The translations under genes were made by a program, and so were the position numbers. Shown one piece after another: positions 1-7,411 of a stretch of DNA of 64,000 nucleotides (positions are counted from its first letter, which is position 1; each line of letters starts with the position of its first letter). Under the pieces are notes generated by a model, which saw nothing but the letters and a program-made list of their open reading frames with translations, was not told where the DNA came from and made no database searches. The stretch comes from an uncultured Flavobacteriaceae bacterium (GTDB taxonomy: Bacteria > Bacteroidota > Bacteroidia > Flavobacteriales > Flavobacteriaceae): NCBI GenBank assembly GCA_947493175.1, contig CANLQD010000014.1:1-64000 (forward strand). The letters are read 5' to 3'.

Positions 1-372
1 GGGTCCTATAACAACATCGTCTTTGTCGGGGACAGTGATTCCAGCCCTTCCTCACAGGAGAGTTTCTTCAGGGACATACTGTTATCTGAGATATCGTCAA
101 GTAAATCTACCATCGAAACTAAAAATTCCAATGATATGTTGTCTGTTACCATATACCCAAATGTCGCTGAGGAATTTGCCACCTTGGAAAGCTTAGATGA
201 AATTGAAGACATTTCAGTATATTCTATAAACGGTCGTCTGATTAAATATATTCCGTTCCTAAATAGTTCTAAGATAAAACTAGATGTAAGTGATATCCCC
301 AATGGGCTTTATTTAATTAAGTATAGATTGAATGATAAGTATCAATCAAAAAAGTTGATGGTAAAACATTGA
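1..372 (+). CDS. C-terminal end of a T9SS-exported protein (type A sorting domain), 5' truncated
   Basis: The frame is open from the first base of the window to the TGA at 370-372, giving about 123 residues with no start, so the gene begins outside the window. The last roughly 75 residues have the layout of a Por/type IX secretion type A sorting domain: a 'YPN' motif near the start, a beta-rich 'VYSINGRLIK' segment, a 'DVSDIPNGLYLIKY' segment and a basic 'KKLMVKH' tail. In this family the domain directs transport across the outer membrane and is cleaved off at the surface. The preceding 45 residues are Ser-rich linker with no recognisable domain, so the function of the cargo cannot be told. 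Confidence 0.85.
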   Translation, partial: GSYNNIVFVGDSDSSPSSQESFFRDILLSEISSSKSTIETKNSNDMLSVTIYPNVAEEFATLESLDEIEDISVYSINGRLIKYIPFLNSSKIKLDVSDIPNGLYLIKYRLNDKYQSKKLMVKH

Positions 373-511
373 TTGGGATTAAGTTTAAGCAAATCCACAT
401 TTTTAGTCTTAGAAGGGGAATTGCATTGTTAGGTTGGATTACCTTGCGGTTCAAAACTCTACTTGGTCATCAGCGATACATGAGGCGTTGTTGGTCGGTT
501 TCATGATTACC

Positions 512-700
512 TCAGGGGAAAACATATAAGACAGCCAGCACTGCCCCAAAGCAAATGATGTAGATAGTCACTTCTTTTCTGATTCGGTCTTTTATCCGGG
601 CCAATTCTTTTGTATCTACTTTTTTAAATTCGAGTTCAGTTTTCCCGGATTTTTCCCGAAGTAGGTCCCAAAGCTCTCGGACACTTCTCTTTTTCAACAA
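512..700 (-). CDS. small hypothetical membrane-anchored protein, possibly a decayed gene
   Basis: A 62-residue frame with a charged N-terminal part (rich in K, R, E) and a single C-terminal membrane segment (about residues 45-61). The only start in frame is TTG at 700. The reading continues upstream without a good start for ten more codons (a 'GLGLKQNRA' stretch), in the same style as the protein itself, until a TAA. That looks like a protein whose true ATG has been lost or a gene fragment. It lies alone in a gene-poor patch. I do not recognise a family with certainty. It is real coding-like sequence by amino-acid character, but whether it is expressed is doubtful. Confidence 0.45.
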   Translation of the reverse strand: MLKKRSVRELWDLLREKSGKTELEFKKVDTKELARIKDRIRKEVTIYIICFGAVLAVLYVFP

Positions 701-1227
701 GGCACGATTTTGCTTTAAGCCTAACCCGTATTAGGCATTGGAAAATCTATTACAGCTCCAAGCTACTGCGACTACCGCCGCTTCGCTTCTTTTTTCAATT
801 TCGCCATAGCAGTAATATGTCAAAATCGAGAAAAAGTCTGTATTCATTGTATCTTGAAGCCTCACGACGAAGTTCCAATACATAATCCGGGTTACAATCG
901 CACTGGCCATACTTCCTTCGCCACCCATATTCCTTCGATAATTTATTGATTGGTCTGGAAAAACAGTAGGTTGTTACAGGCCCATAATTTATGTTTTACA
1001 TAATAATCTTTGCTGGGCATATGCGAGACGCTTGCTCTAGCCGAGAATACATCGGTTAGCAAGTGACCGGACCTATTCGCTTATAATCATACAGATGCTG
1101 GTGAACACAAAAAGAATGTATCACGTATAGGATGCGGATCAAGTTATATTAAAGGAAAAACGGTAGTTTGTAAAAAATATTGATTCTCCTTAGAGAACTG
1201 GACTAGGGCTTTTCATAGGAGCCATTG
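701..1227. other. gene-poor stretch with an imperfect hairpin
   Basis: No convincing gene. The only open frame (731-928, minus) has no family character and a composition unlike the neighbours. The strongest structure is a hairpin at 1031-1063: left arm CTTGCTCTAGCCGA, loop of 7, right arm TCGGTTAGCAAG. The arms pair over 12 positions with one unpaired C and one G-T pair. An imperfect hairpin with an extra unpaired base is reminiscent of recombination sites of the attC kind, but it lies downstream of no complete cassette and may be chance. Confidence 0.4.
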
Positions 1228-1668
1228 TTAATCAATAGTTTTATTTTTCATTTTTGATAGTCCGTAAATAATGTTAATTGGAAAAATGAGTTGTCCAACA
1301 ATCATTAACAAAATAATTAAGGTGATAATTAAAGTCAGGTTGTTGTTGAATTCATATTCCATAATTTCAGTCTGATAAAATTTACTCAAAATCCATACAA
1401 CGAAAGTTCCGCCAAAAGTCAGTCCAATGTGAGTCCAATTCAGCCACTTTGAGAATTTTCTGCCTACTTTTTGCATAATCCAATATCCAACTCCGATTAT
1501 TCCAAAAAGTATTGAAATCAATATTGATAAATGTAAATGAGAAACTACATAATAAGTATCATGAAAATTAATGTCCAATACTGCGCCTCCACTCAAAATT
1601 CCAAACAGCATTATTATCGGAATCGCGAGTAAAAAAATCAAATGTGGTTTTTCTATTAGTTTGTTCAT
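1228..1668 (-). CDS. mini-protein resembling the C-terminal part of cytochrome c oxidase subunit I
   Basis: A 146-residue membrane protein with about four membrane segments (roughly 8-28, 44-66, 78-97 and 112-136). Residues 36-46 read HDTYYVVSHLH, which matches the haem-binding signature of haem-copper oxidase subunit I (HDTYYVVAHFH), including both ligand histidines (here H44 and H46). The rest follows the same order of helices ('LTFGGTF' near 84). The CuB histidines, the earlier haem ligand and about 350 N-terminal residues of a real subunit I are absent, so it cannot be a working oxidase by itself. The ATG at 1668 is well placed and the frame is intact. The gene is AT-rich relative to the chromosome around it. 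It could be a stand-alone haem-binding membrane protein or a relic. Confidence 0.75.
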   Translation of the reverse strand: MNKLIEKPHLIFLLAIPIIMLFGILSGGAVLDINFHDTYYVVSHLHLSILISILFGIIGVGYWIMQKVGRKFSKWLNWTHIGLTFGGTFVVWILSKFYQTEIMEYEFNNNLTLIITLIILLMIVGQLIFPINIIYGLSKMKNKTID

Positions 1669-1691
1669 TTAACTTGCGGCTAACGGTTTAG

Positions 1692-1725
1692 CTATGGGCG
1701 GTGCCCAAAATGGCATTACCTATAG
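1692..1725. repeat. imperfect palindrome between two accessory genes (attC-like)
   Basis: The 73-bp gap between the two accessory genes contains CTATGGGCGGTGCC (1692-1705), a 6-base loop, and GGCATTACCTATAG (1712-1725). The arms agree at 10 of 14 positions. Flanking it are CTAAC (1680-1684) on one side and GTGTTGTTTTGC on the other, giving a longer, asymmetric foldback. The layout, one AT-rich gene followed by a structured gap and then another AT-rich gene in the same direction, is like a gene cassette. The core-site consensus GTTRRRY is not cleanly present and no integrase is in the window, so this is only a resemblance. Confidence 0.35.
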
Positions 1726-1741
1726 GTGTTGTTTTGCTTAG

Positions 1742-2983
1742 TTATTTTCCTATATACCCTTCTTCAGTTTTATCAACCTTTCCTATGTTTATTAACCACC
1801 GTAGTCTAAAGTTTATTTGAGCTAAGGTACTCCAATCAACTTCAAAATTTTCGTTTACATATTCTAAGAGCTCTTGGTCTGTCTTTGCTTCTGGACTATT
1901 TAAGAGTAGCTGATGTATTTCCTCAAAGGCGAGTATATTGAACGAAATGGTTTTATATAAGAACTCCAAGTCTTTGGTTTGTAGGTACTTTTTACCTGCC
2001 TCTGTCAACAAACAAAATCCATTATCAAAATTAATAAGTCCCATATTTTTTGGGACATTGAGATAACCTTCTGCTGTTTTTAGCGAAGAGACATTTTTAT
2101 AGTTCTCTGCAAACCATTTAATCAATTCATTTTTTTTACTTTTTTTGCTGTCAACCCTCTTTAATAAATTATTCAAAGTTTCGACATAAGAATTGATTCC
2201 TCCAGGAAGAGGCCAAATTGAACGACTTTTATTGTTTAGTCCTTTTACTGAACTATCTGAAAGTTCTGTGTCAAACAATTCTGAATCAATGGAAAAAACA
2301 CTTACAATTTCTTCTTTGACACCTACTTTATACTGAAATAATAAGTCGATTAACTTCTCTCCATTGACTAAAGCAACAGGCATCTTATTCATTGCTTTAG
2401 ATTCGTTCTTGGCATCTTTGGTAAAATCAGATGTAGTAATAATCAAGCCTCTTTGGTCAACTTCAGCACTTCCCCTCAATTGGGTAATATACTTTCCAGA
2501 AATGTTAATTCCTTTTTTATATCTTTTAACCTGAATTACCGTTTTGACATTAGTTAAACCACCAACAGTTAAATTTCCCTTGACATCAATTCCCTTATCT
2601 CCGCTTCTTTTTGTTACTTCAACATTTTCATAACCAATTTTTCGCAATAATTCAGCAACTAGAAATTCGAACTGAAACGGGTCCATTTGTTGAATCTTTT
2701 CGATTAATTTCTGTTTTACTAGAACATTTTGATTTTGAATTGCAAGCAAAGGAGATTTTGCTGATTCAGTTTGTTTCACTAGAGCAAAAAGACCTCTGCC
2801 AACCTTTTTAAATTTACCTGTGTCGGTATAAAGTTGGGCGGCCATAGTTGCTTCTGGCGTAGCCCCCGAAGTTTCAATTAATCCTTCTTCCAGAGCTACT
2901 TCAGTAATTTCCTTAGCTGTTAAAGGTTCATCAGCTTCTTTTAGAATTTTTATTGCAGCTCCTTTAAAGGATAACTTCTTCAT
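1742..2983 (-). CDS. HARE-HTH / Mrr-type restriction endonuclease
   Basis: The ATG at 2983 (413 residues) is preferred over a GTG at 3046, because the recognisable domain begins directly after it. Residues 1-70 form a HARE-HTH winged helix, a domain often fused to DNA-modifying enzymes ('PLTAKEITEVALEEGLI', 'VGRGLFALV'). Residues about 90-215 are an Mrr-type PD-(D/E)xK nuclease: 'FEFLVAELL', GDKGID (D133) and QVK (Q151, K153) supply the catalytic set. The C-terminal 170 residues look like a further winged-helix or replication-restriction domain without clear assignment. Mrr-family enzymes cut methylated or foreign DNA. There is no methyltransferase or specificity subunit nearby, which fits a solitary, modification-dependent (type IV-like) defence nuclease. 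Low GC suggests recent arrival. Confidence 0.85.
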   Translation of the reverse strand: MKKLSFKGAAIKILKEADEPLTAKEITEVALEEGLIETSGATPEATMAAQLYTDTGKFKKVGRGLFALVKQTESAKSPLLAIQNQNVLVKQKLIEKIQQMDPFQFEFLVAELLRKIGYENVEVTKRSGDKGIDVKGNLTVGGLTNVKTVIQVKRYKKGINISGKYITQLRGSAEVDQRGLIITTSDFTKDAKNESKAMNKMPVALVNGEKLIDLLFQYKVGVKEEIVSVFSIDSELFDTELSDSSVKGLNNKSRSIWPLPGGINSYVETLNNLLKRVDSKKSKKNELIKWFAENYKNVSSLKTAEGYLNVPKNMGLINFDNGFCLLTEAGKKYLQTKDLEFLYKTISFNILAFEEIHQLLLNSPEAKTDQELLEYVNENFEVDWSTLAQINFRLRWLINIGKVDKTEEGYIGK

Positions 2984-3046
2984 GAATTTTGTTTTTTTAA
3001 TTAAACACAACTTGCTTATATGGCTGTAAAAATCATCTTTATACAC

Positions 3047-3380
3047 CCTAAAATGGTAGTAAACAAGTAGATTTAAACAATTCTATCGATAGGGTCAAAA
3101 AGCACAAAGCAATAATAAAGTAGAGAGGAGGCCCTGCAATATAGATAATTTTTGTAAAATTCTTCTTGCGGGATTCCGTAGTTAAAGTGACAAGAGATAT
3201 CAGATGTGAGATTTTTTAACTGCAGTTGGCAGAGGCAGTTAGTAGTGCGCAGTAACTAGTAAAAAATAACCAGTAGGCGGTTGCAGTTTGCAGTAAGCAG
3301 TGAATTGCAAAAAGTTAAAAGTAATCAGTGATGACTTAGAGTAATAGTCCTCATATTGCTGATAAGTTTAAAATTTTGAT
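3047..3380. other. intergenic stretch with degenerate GCAGT repeats
   Basis: No gene. From about 3220 to 3310 the sequence is a run of loosely repeated units of the type GCAGTTGGCAGAGGCAGTTAG and GCAGTTTGCAGTAAGCAGTG. The same kind of sequence, in opposite orientation, occurs at 9366-9392. This is non-coding repeat sequence. Confidence 0.6.
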
Positions 3381-4703
3381 TTACTGAAATAGTTGCGAGA
3401 ATACAAACACGATCAATATCCCCGACACGCCCAATACCAAGGTCCCTAACGTAAGGGATTTATTGCCATCTTTTACGTCCATACCCGTCAACTGGGTCAG
3501 TACCCAAAAGAAGCTATCGTTCGCATGGGAGACGACTACGGAACCAGCACCTATGGCCAGTACGGTCATCGTCTTTAGAAAGGGGTCGTCGAGTCCTAAG
3601 GCAGGTAATATGGGAGCTACGATACTGGCAGTGGTGATCAAGGCCACGGTGGAAGAGCCTTGTGTGGTCTTTAAACAGGCGGCCAACAAAAAGGGGAAGA
3701 ACAGACCTATATTCAAATCAGAAAAGCTACCCGTAATCAAATCGGCAATGCCCGAATTTTGGAGCATACTGCCAAAAATACCCCCAGCACCGGTGATCAG
3801 AATAATAGGGGCGGCCGTTCTTAAGGCTTCCCCAAACCAACCATTGGCCGAGAAGACGGTATGGTCGAGCTCCTTGGGCAGTAACAACGATAAGACAATA
3901 CCAATCAACAAAGCGATCACCGGCGTGCCTAAAAAGGAGATGACCGGGTAGAGCGCATGCGTTTGCAAGGCAAATTCGGGATAGTCAAAAAACGATTTTA
4001 GAATAATCAAGACTATCGGTACTGTAATCGCTAATAGCGAAGTCCATAGTTTGGGTTGATGGGCGGCCTCGGTGGTTTTTTCCATAACGATCGGGAGTTG
4101 TATCCGCGATGCTATTTTGGTAGCAAAAAAATAGCTGGGAACCAACGACAGCAAACTCACGATAATACCCCAAAAAATGACATTGCCCAGGTCTACCTCC
4201 AGAATCCCGGCCGCTGCAATAGGTCCCGGGGTAGGAGGCACCATCACATGGGTTGCCATGAGTCCCAAGGCCAAGGCGACCGAAGTACCGGCAAAAGACA
4301 CGGCCGCTTTGTGCGACAGTGCTTTGTTCAAGGGGTTCATCATGATAAAGGCACTGTCGGCAAACACGGGAATCGATAACAGGTAGCCTGTAAGCATCAT
4401 TGCCAAGTGTACCGATTTCTCCCCGATAAGCTTTAACATTCGCGTTGCGATGACCATCGCCCCGCCCGATTTTTCCAATACGGTGCCTATGACCACTCCA
4501 AAGAAAATAATGAGTCCGATTTTGCCCATGATACTCCCAAAACCGTCATTCACGGAGGAAATAATGGCGGGTACCGACATCCCGGTCAGAAAACCATAGC
4601 AGATAGCGGCTACCAACAACACAAAAAAAGGGTGTATTTTCCATCGCACGATCCCAAGGATAATAAAGGCTAAGGCTGCTATCAAGGCAAAGACGTAGAT
4701 CAT
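3381..4703 (-). CDS. GntP-family gluconate/organic acid:H+ symporter
   Basis: A 440-residue inner-membrane permease with 12 or more hydrophobic segments across its whole length, the normal size for the family. Characteristic GntP stretches are visible: 'FFGVVIGTVLEKSGGA' near 67-82, 'IPVFADSAFIMMNPL' near 111-125, 'VMVPPTPGP' near 153-161 and 'GQG/TQGSSTVALITTASI' near 348-362. GntP permeases import gluconate or related sugar acids with protons. The exact substrate cannot be read from the sequence. It stands alone, with no kinase or dehydrogenase beside it. The ATG at 4703 is followed at once by a membrane segment. Confidence 0.9.
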   Translation of the reverse strand: MIYVFALIAALAFIILGIVRWKIHPFFVLLVAAICYGFLTGMSVPAIISSVNDGFGSIMGKIGLIIFFGVVIGTVLEKSGGAMVIATRMLKLIGEKSVHLAMMLTGYLLSIPVFADSAFIMMNPLNKALSHKAAVSFAGTSVALALGLMATHVMVPPTPGPIAAAGILEVDLGNVIFWGIIVSLLSLVPSYFFATKIASRIQLPIVMEKTTEAAHQPKLWTSLLAITVPIVLIILKSFFDYPEFALQTHALYPVISFLGTPVIALLIGIVLSLLLPKELDHTVFSANGWFGEALRTAAPIILITGAGGIFGSMLQNSGIADLITGSFSDLNIGLFFPFLLAACLKTTQGSSTVALITTASIVAPILPALGLDDPFLKTMTVLAIGAGSVVVSHANDSFFWVLTQLTGMDVKDGNKSLTLGTLVLGVSGILIVFVFSQLFQ

Positions 4704-4833
4704 GGAGTGGTGGTTTCACCGAAAATAATGAATTCTTATGAATACCGTTGTGTACCTATTTAATATAATGGCTTACTAAGCAACACCTTCTTGCAGAACG
4801 CTGATATTGACTTCTAAACATAGCGCATAAAAA

Positions 4834-4855
4834 AAGCACCGTGAAAACGGTGCTT
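4834..4855 (-). terminator. rho-independent terminator of the fasciclin gene
   Basis: AAGCACCGT (4834-4842), a GAAA loop and ACGGTGCTT (4847-4855) form a perfect 9-bp stem. Read on the minus strand it is followed by a T run (A run on the plus strand at 4829-4835). It lies 26 bp after the fasciclin stop codon. The other side also carries a T-rich stretch, so it may act in both directions. Confidence 0.85.
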
Positions 4856-4880
4856 CCTTCTTTTTTATAGGGTGTACTTC

Positions 4881-5390
4881 TTATTTGGGCATCACAACGT
4901 CTTCTATGATGTGGATTACTCCGTTGCTTGCCATGACATCGGTCTTGGCGATTTTGCTGTAGTTGCCGTTGGCGTCCATCAAAAAGATACCTCCGTCTTT
5001 GCTCACTGCGGTCAAGGTAGCACCATTCACGGTAGTCAACTCGGCTTTTCCTTTTCCGGCTTTCAAAGCCTTGGCCACGTCGGCGGCAGCTAATTTTCCG
5101 GCAATGACGTGATACGTTAAAATGGCCGATAGTTGTTTTTTATTGGCAGGTTCCAACAAAGAGTTCAAGGCCTTGGCATCGATTTTTGCAAAACCGGCGT
5201 TTACCGGTGCAAAAACGGTAAAAGGTCCGTCACTTTTAAGGGTGTTGACCAAATCGGCTGCTTTTACGGCAGTCACCAAGGTAGAGAAGTCGTCTACAGA
5301 AGCGGCTACATCTACAATGTCTTGGGCTTGTGCTCTCTGGGTAAATGCGAACAAAGTAATTGCGGCGAAACTTAAAATGATTTTTTTCAT
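4881..5390 (-). CDS. secreted fasciclin (FAS1) domain protein
   Basis: A 169-residue protein with a signal peptide (about 1-22, ending 'AQA') and one FAS1 domain filling the rest. The FAS1 landmarks are present: 'FTVFAPVNAGF' near 57-67, 'LTYHVIAGKL' near 91-100, and the closing 'NGVIHIIEDVVMP'. Short secreted FAS1 proteins of this kind are adhesion-type or surface proteins of unclear role. In Bacteroidota they are often found next to ECF sigma factors, as here: an ECF sigma/anti-sigma operon diverges 120 bp away. The gene ends at a strong terminator. Probably controlled by the neighbouring sigma factor (inference). Confidence 0.92.
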   Translation of the reverse strand: MKKIILSFAAITLFAFTQRAQAQDIVDVAASVDDFSTLVTAVKAADLVNTLKSDGPFTVFAPVNAGFAKIDAKALNSLLEPANKKQLSAILTYHVIAGKLAAADVAKALKAGKGKAELTTVNGATLTAVSKDGGIFLMDANGNYSKIAKTDVMASNGVIHIIEDVVMPK

Positions 5391-5418
5391 GATACTTGTT
5401 TTTAGATTTTAATTGGAA

Positions 5419-5435
5419 CAAACAACTCTTGTTTG
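5419..5435. promoter_or_regulatory. inverted repeat in the fasciclin/ECF divergent region
   Basis: CAAACA (5419-5424), 5-base spacer, TGTTTG (5430-5435): a perfect 6-bp inverted repeat 29 bp upstream of the fasciclin start and 76 bp upstream of the sigma-factor start. It is short and may be chance, but it sits where a shared regulatory site would be expected. Confidence 0.25.
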
Positions 5436-5510
5436 CTTTCACTTTTAATTACACCGGCTTTGTGGCCATGGATGAGCCAATGCTATTTTTATCATATCTT
5501 TAACATTCCA

Positions 5511-6077
5511 ATGGCAGCTTCACTGAACGATACACAATTCATAACGCGCCTACAGCAGGGCGATAAGCAAGCTTTGTTTGGCTTATACGACAAATATTCA
5601 GGCGCCCTATACGGCGTCATTCTTCGGGTGTGTAATCGGGAAGATGTGGCCCAGGACGTATTACAGGAAAGTTTTTTAAAAATCTGGCGCAATATTGACC
5701 AGTACGATGCATCGAAAGGAAAATTTTATACTTGGGCATACCGTATCGCAAAAAATACGGCCCTGAATGCGCTAAGAAATCCCGCGCCGCTCATCCAAAC
5801 CGATGATTTAAGTGTATATGATGATACAGGGGAGGAGCTGCCCAAGGATTATTCCGAATTGAACGGCGTTCTTAAAAATTTAGAGCCCCACCATCAAAGA
5901 GCGATCGAGCTGGTGTATTTTAAAGGATTGACACATCGGGAGGCCCATGAGGAAATGAACGTTCCCTTGGGTACTTTTAAATCGTATGTACGCCAAGCGT
6001 TGACGCAACTCAAGCAGAAATACCCGCAAGAGTTGTTATTATTGCTATTATATGTTGAATTCATAGGACATGGATAG
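5511..6077 (+). CDS. ECF RNA polymerase sigma factor
   Basis: The ATG at 5511 gives 188 residues; a longer frame from 5433 adds 26 residues that look unlike a sigma factor. Sigma region 2 is at about 20-90 ('LYDKYSGALYGVILRV', 'DVLQESFLKIWRNI', 'FYTWAYRIAKNTALN') and region 4 at about 120-172 ('LEPHHQRAIELVYFKGLTHREAHEEMNVPLGTFKSYVRQAL', cited in parts). It recruits RNA polymerase to a small stress regulon. Its stop overlaps the start of the anti-sigma gene by 8 bp, so the two are translated together. Close to the start there is only a partial match to the usual promoter (TATTTTTA), compatible with self-control. Confidence 0.92.
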   Translation: MAASLNDTQFITRLQQGDKQALFGLYDKYSGALYGVILRVCNREDVAQDVLQESFLKIWRNIDQYDASKGKFYTWAYRIAKNTALNALRNPAPLIQTDDLSVYDDTGEELPKDYSELNGVLKNLEPHHQRAIELVYFKGLTHREAHEEMNVPLGTFKSYVRQALTQLKQKYPQELLLLLLYVEFIGHG

Positions 6078-6861
6078 AAAAAAGATCTTGGAAGACGGAC
6101 TGCTAGAGCTATACCTCTTAGGCGAACTGCCCGCGGAGCAGGAAGCTGTTGTGGCCAATGCGCTCCAAGAAGATAGCGATTTAAGGGCTGTTTTTCGCTC
6201 TATGGAAGACGAGTTTGAGCGAATGGCCCTTGAGAATGCGATTACCCCCCCAACGACCGTGCGAGCGTCATTGGAAGCAGCCATGGAACAAGAACCGGCC
6301 GATACGAAAGTGCGTTCGTTGCAAGCCTCGGAACCAAGTAGTCGCAACAATACCCTGCGCTTTCTGGTCGCTGCCAGCTTCGCGGCCTTGTTTGCATTGA
6401 GTTCGTTTTGGTTGTATACCCAATGGCAAATCTCAAAGGAGAATTTACAAGTACTGCAACAACAAACGAGTGACTTGCAAAACCGATTGACCGATTTGGA
6501 AAAGAATTACCAGGAGACCAATAACCGTTATCGGCAGATCAATAACCCCAATGTGGTGCCGTTACTATTGGTGGGCAATGACCGTTCACCCGACTCCCGG
6601 GCAACTGCCTATGTGAACCACCAGACCAAGGAGGTGGTCGTGAACCCCAAAGGCTTGGTGCCTTTGGACGATGAACATACCTACCAGATGTGGGCCGATG
6701 TAGAAGGGGAGATGATCAATATGGGGGTGGTGTCCACGGATCGGGAATACATTTCCCTGACCTATATCGACAAGGCGGAATCTTTGAATATTACCATTGA
6801 GCCGGCAGGTGGCAACGACCACCCCACCGTAGAACGATTGATTTCCAATGTGATTTTATAA
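6070..6861 (+). CDS. membrane anti-sigma factor (RskA/anti-sigma-K type)
   Basis: 263 residues. The N-terminal cytoplasmic part (1-90) opens with the typical zinc-less anti-sigma helix ('LLELYLLGELP', about 11-21). A single membrane segment lies at about 96-116, followed by a coiled coil (about 119-155, Q/N/L-rich) and a C-terminal RskA-type domain (about 160-263) outside the membrane. It would hold the ECF sigma factor encoded just upstream (8-bp overlap) inactive at the membrane until a signal arrives. tspO follows 14 bp downstream in the same operon. Confidence 0.88.
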   Translation: MDRKKILEDGLLELYLLGELPAEQEAVVANALQEDSDLRAVFRSMEDEFERMALENAITPPTTVRASLEAAMEQEPADTKVRSLQASEPSSRNNTLRFLVAASFAALFALSSFWLYTQWQISKENLQVLQQQTSDLQNRLTDLEKNYQETNNRYRQINNPNVVPLLLVGNDRSPDSRATAYVNHQTKEVVVNPKGLVPLDDEHTYQMWADVEGEMINMGVVSTDREYISLTYIDKAESLNITIEPAGGNDHPTVERLISNVIL

Positions 6862-6875
6862 CCTTAAAAAATAGT

Positions 6876-7367
6876 ATGAATGTATCGGCACAACGTCCGT
6901 TTTCCCATTCCCTTCTGTTCAACCTTTTGTTGGTTGTTGGCGGGGTAGTGGTCATGAACGGACTCATTTTTAGTTTGGAGTGGAGCACGTCTTCTCCAGA
7001 AAAATTGGTAGACTCCCCTTCGTTCACCCCTCCGGGATGGGTAGTGGGTGCTGCTTGGACACTTTGGTTCATAGGGCTGGCAGTTGCGAGATGGTCCGTG
7101 GCACGACTTCATAGCAAAAAAGGAAGTACCGTCAGAAGCTGTATCGATGTTTTGATTGTTTCTTGCCTTTTGTACCCTCTATACTCCTTGGCTATCGGTA
7201 GCGTCGTGGGCGGACTCATTGGGAACGTGTTCACCGTTCTCTTGGCGACTTTCGTTTTCTTTAAAGCATATCCGGTCTCCAAAAAAGCGTCTTGGTTTCT
7301 ATTTCCCATCATCCCTTGGGTACTCTTCGCGACGGTGATTACCCTTGCCGAGATGGGTTGGCTATAG
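6876..7367 (+). CDS. TspO/MBR family protein
   Basis: A 163-residue inner-membrane protein with five membrane segments, the family's normal fold and size. The loop motif 'SFTPPGWVVGAAWTLWF' (49-65) matches the conserved PP-W...W region of TspO/peripheral benzodiazepine receptor proteins. Members bind porphyrins and are linked to tetrapyrrole, light or oxidative-stress responses. It is cotranscribed with the ECF sigma and anti-sigma genes (14-bp gap), which suggests it is part of that stress response. Some residues of the ligand pocket are not as in the best-studied homologues, so the ligand is unknown. Confidence 0.85.
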   Translation: MNVSAQRPFSHSLLFNLLLVVGGVVVMNGLIFSLEWSTSSPEKLVDSPSFTPPGWVVGAAWTLWFIGLAVARWSVARLHSKKGSTVRSCIDVLIVSCLLYPLYSLAIGSVVGGLIGNVFTVLLATFVFFKAYPVSKKASWFLFPIIPWVLFATVITLAEMGWL

Positions 7368-7411
7368 AAGCTATTTTTTTGTTGATCTGTTTGGAGAGGT
7401 AATTTCTGAAT

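Noticed and set aside
731..928. Open frame of 65 codons on the minus strand
   Set aside because: No family character, no neighbour support, unusual composition; treated as chance.
3463..3951. Open frame of 162 codons on the plus strand
   Set aside because: Antisense to the GntP permease.
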